64,000 nt of DNA from Stomoxys calcitrans. Lineage: Eukaryota; Arthropoda; Insecta; Diptera; Muscidae. The DNA is taken from NCBI RefSeq assembly GCF_963082655.1, contig NC_081555.1, forward strand, positions 20,622,643 through 20,686,642, written 5' to 3'. The translations under genes were made by a program, and so were the position numbers. Position 1 is the first letter of the stretch. The number at the start of each line of letters is the position of its first letter. This document shows, piece by piece, positions 36,074 to 48,676 of this stretch. A model generated the notes under the pieces. That model had not been told where the DNA came from. It worked only from the letters and a program-made list of their open reading frames with translations, and did no database searches.

Positions 36074-36589
36074 ATGAGCGCAGGTGCGGCGTTCGCTTCG
36101 CTGCATTCTAAAAGGTGTTCTGACTCACCTCTCTTTCGATTGCTCAATGTCTTCGGCTTTGTCTACGTCTCTGTTTTGATAGTAACTGCGACGTCGGCGC
36201 AGTCTGTAAACGAAAATGAGGACTTCCTCGTAAATGCAAAGTATCTCGATAATCATGAAGTCGGTTCGTTATTTGCAAGTTTGCAACGGGAATTTCCACA
36301 CTTAGCGCGAGCGTATTCTATCGGCAAAACTTTGCAAAATCGTGATATGAATGTTTTGGTTCTCTCCGCACCGGGAGAAGATGTCGTAACGGGTGATCTC
36401 TTGAGACCTTTGGTCAAAATTACCGCCAACATTCACGGTGATGAAACACTAGGCCGGCAAATAATAATATTTTTAGCTCAATATTTAACTAAAAATTATG
36501 CCAATATGCCGGAAGTGCAAGAATTATTGAATACAACGGAAATACATTTATTGCCCAGTTGCAATCCGGATGGTTTTGCGGCAGCCAAG
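36074..36589 (+). CDS. svr: Carboxypeptidase D (silver), alternative first coding exon A
   Basis: 172 codons, ending in phase 0 at donor AAG/GTAAGA. Residues about 20-42 are a hydrophobic signal segment with likely cleavage near TSA/QS. The rest is the first half of an M14 metallocarboxypeptidase domain: the zinc motif NIHGDETLGRQ (H121, E124) and NPDGF near the exon end. Carboxypeptidase D trims C-terminal Arg/Lys from peptides in the secretory pathway. In Drosophila silver, alternative first exons supply two versions of the first catalytic domain with different pH optima, and this is one of them. Here the residue after NPDGF is Ala, where exon B has Glu. The third zinc ligand and later domains would be encoded right of the window. 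The start context AGAAAAATG is good. Confidence 0.9.
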
Positions 36590-36663
36590 GTAAGATTAAG
36601 TTGATAAAAATTAAGAAAATGTGTTTGTTTATTTTCTTTCTTCTGCTGATAATGTTGAGGTAT

Positions 36664-36698
36664 CATGGTAAAATAATTTTTATATATATTTTACCATG
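36664..36698 (+). other. Perfect 12-bp inverted repeat beside the 5' splice site of exon A
   Basis: CATGGTAAAATA at 36664-36675 and its exact complement TATTTTACCATG at 36687-36698, separated by 11 nt. It starts 74 nt after the donor of exon A and would form a stable hairpin in the pre-mRNA. Confidence 0.8.
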
Positions 36699-38479
36699 GC
36701 AGGTACATACTTATCTATATAGAAATAAATATTTTCCGTAAAAATGCAAAGAATCTCTCTCAGCGTAAACCACGATAACTCATAGTTTGCACAAAAAAAG
36801 ACATCGATTAAGCCGTTATGTGTAAGTCGGTACATATTGAAAATGTCAACATTTTGCTCAGCAAAAAGTAAAACGGATTTTGACATATCAAAGTCAGAGT
36901 TGGCAATAGAAGAAACCTGCACTTTCTCTCTACAAACAGTTATGTAATGACCACAGTTGAAGCACACACACACATGCTCATTGCTCATTCTACTTCTATG
37001 ACGGGCTTTTACTTTACACAAAGTAATTTAAATACAGAGTTGCAAAATGGTTATAGTTATGTTAAGAGAAGTCATGATGGACACACACACACGCTCATTA
37101 TACTATATGTGCAATATAGTATAGCTACACATGAACAAGTGCATTTTCCCATTGCTGCTTTTTACTATAGGTGGACAAAGCTAACCTGGTTCTCTATCGA
37201 TTTTGAAATACTCTCTTTGAAATGTCAAAATGCGATATAGTATTTTCTCTCTTTGCAATCCATTTAACTATTAACACAGTAAATTTTAAGTTACCAACTG
37301 TTATCGGGAGATGTCAAGGGCTACGATTTACTTTATCGCTAAATCTTATCTTACCACAAGCGGACCTAATTTTTAAACACATGTGAGACTAGACTTTAAG
37401 CAGACTCCCTTATAAATCTATGGGAAATCGACTCAATCTTTGCTCTCCTGATAATTTTTGATAATTCATAACACATACTCAGAGCAAAGAAAATATAAAC
37501 AAATCGAAAGTTTATGATTATTATCGACAGCACCCACTAGTAAAAAATACAGAAGGTCGGCGGATGGAAAAAATTAAACTTGGAATAGAACGAGCTACTC
37601 ACAAGCGAATGTTATGGTGGTGGGTATAAAAAAAATTGCGGTGTTTGCGTTGTTTTCGAAAAACACTTACCATGCCACATATACATATACAAGAGAGACA
37701 TAAGCATAAGTATTTGCGGTGGTAGTTTCAACTCAGGCGTTACTCGTTGCTTTAAAGCGGCACCACCGCCATATTATTTGTGTTTTTCTGTACAAAAAAA
37801 ATTGCGTTGATACAAAAAGACAAATATTTTTGCGGTGCATCGAAAATGCTATAAACCGCTGCAGATCTTTGGTCTAGATCCGACCCTATTTTGATGAAGC
37901 TGCTATGGTGCACTTTTTCTCCGGATAGTCGACGGTGTGTATCCAAAGTCCAACAACGCCAAACTTAATGGCTTGTTACTTGTTCTCTCTCCGATAAATA
38001 CTTCTCATAACAATAACCATTTATTGAGTATTCAGCTTTGCCATCTGGTACAAATGCTTTGGCCCTACTCAGATTAATGAACCTCAGTTGTTGAAAAAAC
38101 AACCCCACTACTCATTTTGGACATAAACCAGAACATTTACAGAGAAAGTGTAAGCAGCTCAGGGGCTTTAAAGGGTCTTCAACGTTGATGCAACACTCCG
38201 CACAGGACTTTTTCGGAATGTTTTTAAGAACTAGAAAAATGTGATTTCAATAAACTTTGATAAAAATTTGTCCATAATTAGTTTTCCCCTTTTTGTGATT
38301 GATTGCTTTATTTACTTTGCCAATAACAGCAGACTTGTTTGTTTTACGAAAACAAATGTTTAACAAATGTTATCACTTTTGATTTCAACAAATAAGTATG
38401 GGTTAATTATCGAATATGTAGAAGAGTAATGGAATAACTTGAAATTTTAAAAGAAATAAATAAATGGTCTCAAGAATTC
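36699..38479 (+). other. Carboxypeptidase D intron, first stretch
   Basis: Intron sequence without recognisable exon or mobile element; (AC)n runs at about 36964-36972 and 37081-37091. Confidence 0.5.
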
Positions 38480-38580
38480 ATATAGGGGTATGGTATCGAT
38501 ATTAAAGAGGGCCTATATTAGTATAAAGGCCGATTCGGATCATACTTGGGGAAATCGGATGGAAATGGAGGCGCTTAAAA

Positions 38581-38697
38581 CGCTATTCTATGTTCTGCTA
38601 CTGGGACAAATATTCTGTCTTAACCAATTGAACTAAAATTTAGGACAAAAATTGAAGCTTCAAAGGGCTCATGAAATCAAATCTAGGGATCGGTTTA
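38581..38697 (+). repeat. Long direct duplication flanking the LINE, left copy
   Basis: About 115 bp (starting GCTATTCTATGTTCTGCTAC) recur at 40110-40221 with roughly nine differences, one on each side of the LINE fragment. Confidence 0.75.
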
Positions 38698-40080
38698 GGC
38701 TGATTGTGCTGAGGGTGAGAGGAGGACTGTCGCCGGAGAACTTCAGTGGCGCACAACACGCATGCCTCAAAGGCATGTCGGTGGAGACGGCTCTTCCCGA
38801 GTTGGTACAGTCAAGGCGTCTCTCCGACAGAAGGAGTACACTTTAGCGGCCTTCTTGGATATTGAGGGGTCCTTCAATAATGTGGAGATAGGGGCGATAG
38901 TCGCCGCACTAGACCGCACAGGGATTAACCCCTTAATCTCTCAGTGGACCAATAATATGCTTTATGGCATGCGAACCTTTATAAATGCGAACCTGGGAGA
39001 TAGTGTGGTCAGAAGGCGGGTGACCAGAGGAACCCCCTAAGGAGGGGTGTTCTAACCGATTCTATGAAATCTCGTGATTAATGATGATTTATTGGAGGTA
39101 TAAGGCCATCGTGAGACAAGTACTGGCCTATGGAGCACTGGTATGGTGGAATGCCGTAGGTATAGTGGAATGCCGTAGAATGTTATGGATACGGAGGGTA
39201 GACTGAGGAGGACCTCCGACTACGTGGCACCAGTGTCGACTTAAGTGAGGGCATTCCTGATTCCTGAGAAAGACGAATGGAGTGCGAGTGGTGTACTTGA
39301 GGAGGATGAGACCTCGATTTACACAGATGGCTCCAAGATGGAGGGTCTACTCTAATGCACTCAATATCAGTATGTCAGTATGGTCAGTATGGCGGTACTC
39401 AAGGTCTTAGGGTCGAGGAAGGTGAGGTCGTGATGCGTCGCGGATTGTTTGGAATTCCTGGATAGGCTCCGGGCACGCGATATGATGCTGGCATGGGTTC
39501 CTGGGCATGAGGGTATTCCAAGGAATGAGAGCGCGGACAAGTGCCCCAGGAAGGGCTCGTCTCCGCCGGACGGACCAGTCATCGGTCTTGCCTACGTGGC
39601 ATTTTTCGAGCTAATGAACGCAGTAGATGGGATGGCTAGGGTGGCGAGGTGGGACTCGGTGAATGGTTGCCGGACTGTAAAGGCGCTATGGCCAGTCATC
39701 GAACAGAGGAGGACGAGGGAGTTGCTGGCGTTCGATACCGCACAATGACTTCTGTAGGAGTTGCCTCGATGAGTATGAGGAGGAGACTATTGAGCACTTG
39801 CTGTGTTCCTGTCCGGGTCTGCAGATACGTAGGCTCTCCTTTCTGGGGAGCCGTTCCTTCTGTGATCTGGGTGAATTTTCGAACATACCTCTGGTATGTC
39901 TCCTAAGGTTTGTTGAGGGGACAGGATGGTTCTGAGGGGGGTGCCACAAGCTCCGTCGTAGGTGGATCTGTGCTTGCGTGGGGACGGACGTTTTCTTCAC
40001 CCCCGCTCGGGTTCTCCATAACCTCTAGTCTAAGGACTCACATCTTCTTTCTCTTCTCTTACTCTCTCTGGAGTACCTCA
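38698..40080 (+). pseudogene. Truncated, internally deleted LINE (R1/LOA-like)
   Basis: RT palm piece (TLAAFLDIEGSFNNVEIGAI at about 38840, then RRRVTRGTP and a stop), a short thumb scrap (VLAYGALVWWNAVG), then RNase H (IYTDGSKM at about 39315; LAWVPGHEGIPRNESAD at about 39490) and a C-terminal zinc-like EEETIEHLLCSCPG (about 39775). Large pieces between are missing and frames are broken. Related to the relic at 13217-15399 by the AFLDIE-S/G-FNNV motif. Confidence 0.8.
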
Positions 40081-40109
40081 ATGGACCAAACTGGCCTTCA
40101 AATGGAGGT

Positions 40110-40221
40110 GCTATTCTATGTACTGCTACTGGGACAAATATTCTGTCTTAGCCAATTGAACTAAAATTTTGGACGAAAATTGAAGCTTCAAGGGGCTTAT
40201 GAAGTCAAATCCAGGGATCGG
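40110..40221 (+). repeat. Long direct duplication flanking the LINE, right copy
   Basis: Partner of 38581-38697. It continues into the T2 tandem units. Confidence 0.75.
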
Positions 40222-41355
40222 ATTTTGGAAGTCTGAACAGATGCCCTTTACCAAATTTAAATCAAATCAGACGAAAATTGAGACTTCAAGGGGATCAAGA
40301 AGTCAAATCCAGGAATTGGTTTATATGGGGGCTATATCAGTTTATAGACCGATTTGAATCATACCCAGCACGGATGTTGGAAGTCACAACAGAAGTTCTT
40401 GTACCAATTTCAGTCAAATCGGACGAAAATTGATGTTTCAAGAGGATCATGAAGTCAAATCCGGGGATCGGTTTATATGGGTGATATATCAGTTTATAGA
40501 TCGGTTTATATGGGGGCCATACCAGTTTTTAGATCGATTCGCATCATATTCGGCACGGATATTGGAAGTAAGAACAGAGGTTCTTGCGCCAAATTTCAGC
40601 CAAATCTGACGAAATTTGTTGATTCAAGGGGCTCAAGAAGTCAAATCCGGGAATCTGTTTATATGAGGGCTATTTATATATTAAAATGATTCTTAGGACT
40701 AATGTTAGAAGTCAGAATAAAAGTTCTTGTACCAAATTTCAGCCAAATTGGGTAAAAAATTGAGACATTTAGGGGCTAAAGAAGTCAAATCCGGAGATCA
40801 GTTTATATAGGAACTATATCAGCTTGTAGCCCGATTCGGATCATACTCGCCACGAATGTCGGAAGTCAGAACAGAAGTCCTAGTACAACATTTCAATCCA
40901 ATTCGGAAGAAAATTGATTCTTCTATGTGCTTATTAAGTAAAATCCGGTTATCGGTTTTATGTACGTTGGAAGTCAGAACAGAGGTGCTTGTGCCAAATT
41001 TCGGTCAAATTGAACGAAAATTAAGGCTTCAAAGGGCTTATGAAATCAAAATTGGGGATCGGTTTATATGGGAGCTATAACCAAATCTCAACCGATATGA
41101 ACCATTTGTAATCCCCAACAACCTACATCAATAAAAAGAATATGCGCTAATTTTCAAGTGGCTTGCTTTACGCGTTCGACCGCTATCGTGGTTTCGACCG
41201 ACTAAGGTACGGACGGACATGGCTAAAACGACTCAGAATGTCAAGACGATCAAAAATATTATACTTTAGGGGGTTACAGATTAATAGTACGAGGTGTTAC
41301 CAATGGAATGACTAGATTTGTATACCCCCCTCCTATGGTGGTGGGTACAAAAAGG

Positions 41356-42244
41356 TTATGCAAACAAAATATTATTAATATTTATTACTTTTAAAAAGAC
41401 CCATCGAAAGCTTCCAGCCCGTTTGCTTTAAACAAATTGTTGAAATGTTCTTATATGATTAGCTTTTTTTTAACTTAAAGAGCGTTTAAAATAAGGCGCA
41501 TTTAGAACAGATAAGAACCGGCGTTTTGCATTGTAGCGATAATCAGTGTTCATGGTCATGGGCAATATATCATACTTGAGCTATCAAAGTGGGAAAAATC
41601 AATTACAATAATGTCGACATGTAAATAATGAATAAAACGATTTTTTCTAAATTTTAAAAAGATTTGTAGTTATCAAATAAATTTTCTAAAAGCAAAACTG
41701 AAAAATAACCTCAAAATTACTTCAACTGTATATTTCAAAAAGATAAATATTTTATTGAAAATAGTTTTAGATTAATAAATGGTAAATAAAAAGAAATTAC
41801 ATTAAAATATATATATATTTTTTCAATTTTATAATTAAAAAATTCTATCGCCATCCTCTAATGTTTAATCAAAAGCATCTGCCAAATTTTGTATTATTTG
41901 TTCTACTTTATTCAGTACCACTTCCCTCTCTTATCTTTTTCTCCATCGACTGCTTAACGTGAGAGCGATTAATACTTAAACATTGTTTGTTTGTATACAA
42001 TAGGTAACTTGATTTAGCTTTCTTGGAAACAAAAACAAAACCCTAGTAGCTAATTTAAATCCCACACAACACAAATGAAATGTATATTTAAGTACAGTGA
42101 GAGTCAAAAATTATCGTCCATAACAAAGCTTTACTAATATGAAACGAAATCATATTAAAAGAGGGGTTATTATGACAATGCTATTAGGCATAGTACTCTG
42201 TTCAGCTTTTCGAGCGAAATGCTGTCAAACTCCATATAAAAAAC
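41356..42244 (+). other. Carboxypeptidase D intron, no element recognised
   Basis: AT-rich, no frame or repeat recognised. Confidence 0.45.
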
Positions 42245-42626
42245 AATAAAAGCGTGCTAAGTTCAGCTGGGACGAATTTTATATGCCCTCCACCATGGAT
42301 CGCATTTGTTGAGCTCTTTCCACGGTATCTCTTTTTAGGCAAATAAAGGATAAACGAAAAGAATTGCTATGTTATTGACTTGTATTGAATATTGGAGACC
42401 ATAGCAGAAGTCATTGTGTAAAATCTCGTAAGAATTGCGCACTTTAGGGGCTGAAGAAATAAAATAGGGAGATCGGTTTATAGGGGAGCCGTATTAGGTT
42501 ATAAACCGAAGCATACCATATTCGACACGTATGTTAAAGGTCATGAGAGAAGCTTTGTACAAAATTTCAGCCAAATCGGATAATACTTGCGCTTTTCAGA
42601 GGCTCAAGAAATCAAGATCCTATATA

Positions 42627-42862
42627 TTGGGTTGCCCAAAAAGTAATTGCGGATTTTTTAAAAGAAAGTAAATGCATTTTTAATAAAACTTAGAATGAGC
42701 TTTAATCAAATATACTTTTTTACACTTTTTTTCTAAAGCAAGCTAAAAGTAACAGCTGATAACTGACAGAAGAAAGAATGCAATTACAGAGTCACAAGCT
42801 GTGAAAAAATTTTTCAACGCCGACTATATGAAAAATCCGCAATTACTTTTTGGGCAACCCAA
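42627..42862 (-). mobile_element. Mariner-type MITE, copy D
   Basis: 236 bp between TA dinucleotides (42625-42626 and 42863-42864), with perfect 32-bp terminal inverted repeats. Orientation opposite to copies A-C. Inserted in T3. Confidence 0.93.
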
Positions 42863-42875
42863 TAGGTGTATATGG

Positions 42876-42946
42876 CACAAGCTGTAAAAAAATTTATCAA
42901 CGCCGAATATATGAAAAAATCCGCAATTACTTTTTGGGCAACCCAA
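42876..42946 (-). mobile_element. MITE fragment, right end only
   Basis: The last about 71 bp of the same MITE (CACAAGCTGTAAAAAAATTT to GGGCAACCCAA), followed by TA, directly after copy D. The 12-bp gap GGTGTATATGGC resembles the T3 sequence that follows the fragment (GGTTTATATGGC), so this looks like a local duplication of the MITE end and its flank. Confidence 0.85.
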
Positions 42947-43902
42947 TAGGTTTATATGGCAGCTATAATTTTAGGTTATGGACCGGTTTGAACTATTCTT
43001 AGCACAGTGGTTGAAAGTCACAACAAAACCCTTCATGCAAAATTTCAGCTAAATCAGATAATAAGTGCGCCCTCTAGTGGCTTAAGAAGTCAAGACCCCA
43101 GATCGGTTTTTAGGGTAGCTATATGAGGTTATGGGCCGATTTCAACTATTCTTAGCACAGCTGTTGAAAGTTATAACAAAAAACGTCACGCAAAATTTCT
43201 GCCAAATCGGATGAGAATTGCGCCCTCTAGAGGTTCAAGAAGTCAAGATCCCAGATCGGTGTATATGGCAACTTTATCTGGTTATTTACCGATTTGCGCC
43301 ATACTTAGCACAATTATTAGAAGTCATAACAAAACACCTCATGCAAAATTTCAGCCAAATCGGATGAGTATTGTGCCGTCTAGAGGCTCAAGAAGTCAAT
43401 ACCCAAGAACAGTTTATATGGCAGCTATATCAAACCATAGACCGATTTACACCATACTTACCACAGTTTTTGGAAGTGATGCCAAAACACCATGTTTAAA
43501 ATTTCAGCTTAATGGGAGGAGAATTGCGCCCTCTAGAGACTCAAGAAATCAAGACCCAAGATCGGTTTATATGGCAGCTATATCAAAACTTGAACCAAGT
43601 TGACCCATTTAAAATCCCAACCGACCTACACTAATAAAAAGTATTTGTGCAAAATTTCAAGCTGCTAGCTTAACTCCTTCGAAAGTTAGCGTGCTTTCGA
43701 CAGACAGACGGAAGGACATGGCTAGATCGTCTTAAAATGACATGACGATCAAGAATATATATACTTTATGGGGTCTCAGTCGCATATTTCGAGGTGTTAC
43801 AAACAGAATGACCAAAAAATTATACCCCCATCCTATGGCGGAGGGTATAAAAACGTGTTTTGGTGTGGAAACAAAATTGGTTTAATTGTGGCTAAATCAT
43901 CT

Positions 43903-45262
43903 TTTTTATACCCACCACCATTGGATGGGGGAATACTAACCTAGTCGTTCCGTTTGTAACACCTCGAATTATTGATCTAGGACCCATAAAGTATATATAT
44001 TCTTGATCGTCTCGACATTCTGAGTCGATCTAGCCATGTCCGTCCGTCCGTCTGTCGAAATCACGATAGCGGTCGAATGCGTAGAGCTAGCCGCTTGAAA
44101 TTTTGCACAGATACTTTGTATTGATGTTGATCATTGGGGATTGCAAATGGGTCATATCGGTTCAAATTTGGACATAACTCCCATATAAACCGATCTCTTG
44201 ATTTGATTTCTTGAGCCCCTGGAAGCCGCAATTTTTGTCCGATTTGGCTGAAATTTTGCATATAGTGTTCCGCTATGACTTCCAATAACTGTGTAGAGTA
44301 CGGTCCAAAACGGCCAAGAATCTGATATAGCTCCCATATAAACCGATATCCCAATTTGATTTATTGAGCCCCTGGAAGCCTCAATTTTAATCCGATTTGG
44401 GTGAAATTTTGCGTATAGTGTTATGTTATGACTTTCAACAAATTTGCTGAGTACGGCCCAAATAGGTCTATAAACTGATATAGCTCCCATATAAATCGAT
44501 TCCCGATTTGACTTCTTGTGACCCTGGAAACCTCAATTTTTGTCCGATTTGGCTGACATTTTGCACATAGTGTACCGCTATGACTTCCAATAACTGTATA
44601 GGGTACAGTCCAAAACGGTCAAGAATCTGATATAGCTCCCATATAAACCAATCTCCCGATTTGACTTCTTGAGCCCCTGGAAGCCCCAATTTTTGTCCGA
44701 TTTGGCTGAAATTTTGCACATAGTGTTCTGTTATGACTTCCAACAACTTTGTTTGGTACATTCCAAATCGGTTTATAAACTGATATAGCTCCTATATAAA
44801 TCGATTCCCGATTTGACTTCTTGAGCCCCTGGAAGCCTCAATTTTTGTCCAATTTGGCTGACATTTTGCACATAGTGTTCTGTTATGACTTCCAATAACT
44901 GCGCCCAAATCGGTCAAGTATCTGATATAGCTCCCATATAAACCGATATCCCGTTTTGAATTCTTGAGCCCCTGGAAGCCTCGATTTTCATCCGATTTGG
45001 CTGAAATTTTGCACATAATGTTCTGTTATGACTTCCACCAAATCGGTCAAGAACCTGATATAGCTCCCATGTAAACCTGTCTGTCGACCATCCTTGTTGG
45101 GTTCCTAGAAGCTTTAATTTTGGCTGGTTTGACAGAAATTTGATAGGTAGAATAAAATAATGCCCTTTAACTAAATTTATTTTGTATAAATTTTTGGAAA
45201 AATCCATGGTGATGGGTAGCCAAGATTCGACCCGGCCGAACTTAGCACGCTTTTACTTGTTC
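43903..45262 (-). repeat. 153-bp tandem-unit element, copy T4, inverted
   Basis: Starts with the reverse complement of the right end (TTTTTTATACCCACCACCAT, 43900 on) and ends with that of the left end (GGCCGAACTTAGCACGCTTT, to about 45258). About six units with GATTTGG at 44241, 44394, 44546, 44699, 44851 and 44994, that is periods of 153, 152, 153, 152 and 143. It forms a tail-to-tail pair with T3, about 48 bp apart. Confidence 0.88.
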
Positions 45263-46689
45263 TTCATTCACAACAAGTTTTGAATCACCCGGTTTTGTTT
45301 CTACTCGATGATATGCTCTTAAATTTCATAGATTATTTCTAATCGTTGCAACTGAAGGTTTTTAAGAGTCGGATGAGACATATATGTAATGTAAGAGTCA
45401 ATGAGGTAAATCATATTCATTGATCATTTACAATTTCTCCTCAAATTCTCTCTTCTCTTAATTTTCTTGGTTTATTTTGAATCTTTGTAATTGGTGCCTC
45501 TTCAAAGATTAGATGGTGTATCTATATCCATTTACTGTCTGTGGTTAGAGAACCAAGACATTGTTATCGCACCATTGGCAAACGCGTTTTGATAATTCAC
45601 TAGACCAATCCATTGCTACCATTGTAATTTATAACCGTCAGAGTCTAAACCCAATCGAAGCGTCAAAATCAGCGTCAAGTTGTTTTACAAGTATCGCATA
45701 TGGGGATTTCTTGCCGCCGGCTTCGGACGCTAGCGTCACCTCAGCTGTTTTTTGTTTTCCATATAAAATGTTTGTAAAGATATTGACACAGACTCTTGAC
45801 TCTCTTTGATTTGCCTTAGGCTCTCAGTCTGAACGTCCTACAGTTCCATAGATGGTTTAAAGCTGCGTTTTCATTCGCACAATAAAGTTATTTGTGGGTT
45901 TCAAACCACTTTTTCTGTTTGAACAGGACCAATAGTAAAAACGATAGCTTTACAAGTTTTTAGTAACCCAAACATCGCAGACAAGCTGAATCCATTTCAA
46001 TTTTTCCAATAGAGGTCATTGCTTGATCAAATCAGGTATGCTTTCTACTTTGTCTGCAGGTAGTGGCAAAAAGAAAGCAATTAAAAAAATGAGTAATATC
46101 ACTCACATACACCAAAGAGAAAATAGAGCGAACCAATGTACAGTAAATGACCAAGGTATACAGCCATATTTCCCAAAACTCGTTTCAAAAAAATTAATAA
46201 TTGAAAAAGGGAAAGGCTTAAAAATCATACATAATAATCGTTACATTCAAATTTAAAAAAAAAAAAAAATTAGAGCAATTAGATTTTACTTTTACTCCAA
46301 AGCTTTGACGTTAGCTAAAATTTTTATGCTTGGCATGACTCAGTACAAAAACAAATGAAGGAAAAACATCAATCTGCCAACAAAGAGATGTGAAATGAAA
46401 AGACTCTGAATGCTGACATGATAATCAACAAAAGCAAAACTTGTTTAATTCATTCACACCAAAAGAAACCATACCACCCGATTCATTATCAATGTAAGTA
46501 AACGCAAAAAGACATTTGGCTACAAATTGTCGAAACAAAAATGGGTAAAGTGTGGAGTGAGATTTGTATGAGTAACCTAAAATTAAAGTACACTGAGAAA
46601 AAATAGACAATAAGAAGAAATTTGCTAAAAAATTTCTTTTTAAGAATATAAAAAATTTTGTGAAATTTTATTTTACACTTGGAAAACTT
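45263..46689 (+). other. Carboxypeptidase D intron, no element recognised
   Basis: No coding frame or repeat recognised; a poly-A run at about 46256-46269. Confidence 0.45.
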
Positions 46690-48355
46690 TAAATGGCTGT
46701 ATCTCCCAAACTATGCGCCATGGAGAGAAATGTGCCTTAATTCCCGACTCCATTAGAAATTCATCAAAAATCCATTAAAAATAGAAATTTCACTTGGAAA
46801 ACTTAAAATGGCCGTATCTCCTAAACTATGCGTCCTAGAGGAAAATGGGCCTTATTTAGTGACTCCATCAAAAATTCAGAATTTCATCGAAAATCCATTA
46901 AAGATTGAAATTTCACCTGTGACTCCTTCAAAAAATACAACACACTATACAACATTTCAGCAAAATCGGGTAATAAATACGCCATCAATTGGTAAAATAC
47001 CTTCAAACGAGAAATCAGTCTACATGGGGGCTATATCCAAATATGCTCCTATTTGGTTTTGTATATGGCGGAGATATCGAGAGGCCTAAATAAATTCACT
47101 GTGCCAAATTTCAACTAGTTCGGGTAATAAATATGCGTTTTATGGAGCTAAAGTCTTAAATCGAGAGATCGGGATATATATGACAGCTTTCCAAATAGGT
47201 GAAAGACCTTCAATCGGTAGATCGGTCTATATGGGGGCCATATCCACATGTTGTCAGATCTGGACCATACACTAGAGCTGGCAAACTATCGAAATTTTAG
47301 GGAAATCGGGTAATAAATGTGCGTTTTAAGGGTCAACGACCTTCAATCGGTAGATCAGTCTGTATGGGGCTTTATCTAAATATTGTTTGATCTGGACCAT
47401 ACCCAACACGGATATCGAGATGCCAAGCAAAACTCACTATGGCAAATTTCAGCGAAGCCGGGCAACAAATGCGCGTTTTATAGGGCCAGGACGACCTATG
47501 AGGGGGCTACATTTAAATATGATCCGATTTGAACAGATATTGAGAAGCCTAACAAAACTCTCTATCTGTCAAATATCAGCAAAGTTGGGCTTTAATGCGC
47601 GCTTTATGGGGCCAGGACCTTAAATCGGAATATTGGCCTATAGTGGGGCTATATCCAAATATTGTCCAATTTGAACCATACTTGGCACAGATCTTGAGAG
47701 GCCTAACAAATCTCAATGTTCAAAATGTCAGCAAAGTCGGGCAATAAATGGGCGCTTTATGGGACCAGGACCTTAAATCGGGAGATCGCTCTATATGGGG
47801 GCAATATCCACTTATTGCCCGATTTGAAGCATACTCGGCAGAGATGTTGAGAAGCCTAACAAAGCTCTCTGTGTCAAATATCAGCGAAGTCGGGCACTAA
47901 ATGCGCCCTTAATGGGGCCAGGACCTTAAAGCGGCATATCGGCCTATAGTGGGGCTGTATCCAAACATTGTCCGATTTGAACCATACTCGGCACAGATCT
48001 TGAGAGGCCTAACAAATCTCACTGTGCAAAAAATCAGTAAAGTCGGGCAATAAATGCGAGGTTTATGGGGTCAGGGCCTTAATTCGGGAGATCGGTCTAA
48101 TGGGGCAATATCCAGATATTGTCAGATCTCGACCATACACGGCATGGATATCGAAAAGCCTAAAAAATGTAACTGTGACAAATTTTAACGACGTAAATCT
48201 GTAGATCGGTATAAATAGCCGTTATATGCAAATATAGTCAGATCTGGACCATATTTGACAGAAACATCTAGGGACCTACATAAATCATGAATCACGATGC
48301 CAAATTTCCCTTAAATCGAGTAATAAATACTTCTTTTATGAGCACAAGACCTTAA
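46690..48355 (+). repeat. Tandem-unit element, diverged subfamily T5
   Basis: Units with GGACCTTAAATCGGGAGATC, ATATTGTCCGATTTGAACCA-like text and GGGCAATAAATGCGC; spacing irregular, roughly 150-180 bp. Same general plan as T1-T4 but different wording. The SINE at 48356 interrupts it, and one more unit continues at 48677-48760. Family ends not seen. Confidence 0.75.
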
Positions 48356-48676
48356 GACATTTGGAGGACTCCGTAGCTCAGAGGATAGCATATCCGCCTA
48401 TGACGCCGAAAGCCTGGGTTCAAAACCCGGCGTGAACATTAGAACATTTTTAGTGGTGGTTATCCCCGTCTAATGCTGGCGACATTTGTGAGGTACAATG
48501 TCATGTTAAAACTTCTCCACAAAGAGGTGTCGCACTGTGGCACGCCGTTTCGGACTCGGCTATAAAAAGGAGGCCCCCTATCGTTGAGCTTAAACTTGAA
48601 TCGGACAGCACTCATTGATATGTGAGAAGTTAGCCCCTGTTCCTTAATGGTATGTACATGAGCAAATTTGCATTTG
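48356..48676 (+). mobile_element. tRNA-derived SINE, family 2, intact copy
   Basis: 321 bp with a perfect 11-bp target duplication CAAGACCTTAA (48345-48355 and 48677-48687). The tRNA-like head has an A box TAGCTCAGAGGATAG and B box GGTTCAAAACC. The body has AATGCTGGCGACATTTGTGA, CACAAAGAGGTGTCGCACTG, GGCTATAAAAAGGAGG and a tail GAGCAAATTTGCATTTG. It is inserted in T5. Copies at 23330, 50880 and 56124. Confidence 0.93.

Larger units (their letters stand above)
38480..41355 (+). repeat. 153-bp tandem-unit element, copy T2 (split by a LINE)
   Basis: Units with GATCGGTTTATATGGGGGCT, AATTTCAGTCAAATCGGACG and TTGGAAGTCA run from about 40230 to 41100. They are preceded by a fragment at 38480-38697 and closed by the family right end (CCTATGGTGGTGGGTACAAAAA, 41333-41354, in two parts). 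The LINE piece at 38698-40080 interrupts it. Diverged from T1. Confidence 0.75.
42245..43855 (+). repeat. 153-bp tandem-unit element, copy T3
   Basis: Both ends visible: left AAAGCGTGCTAAGTTCAGC (about 42249) with CCTCCACCATGGATCGCATT, and right CCCCCATCCTATGGCGGAGG then GTATAAAAA (about 43825-43855). Five units of roughly 150-156 bp (GCGCCCTCTAGAGG, GATCGGTTTATATGGCAGCT). It contains MITE copy D. Confidence 0.85.

Noticed and set aside
43903..45262. CRISPR-like array of direct repeats
   Set aside because: Units are about 153 bp with no short repeat/unique spacer structure, in an animal genome.
48356..48435. tRNA gene
   Set aside because: It is the head of a family 2 SINE, fused to a repeated body and flanked by an 11-bp target duplication.
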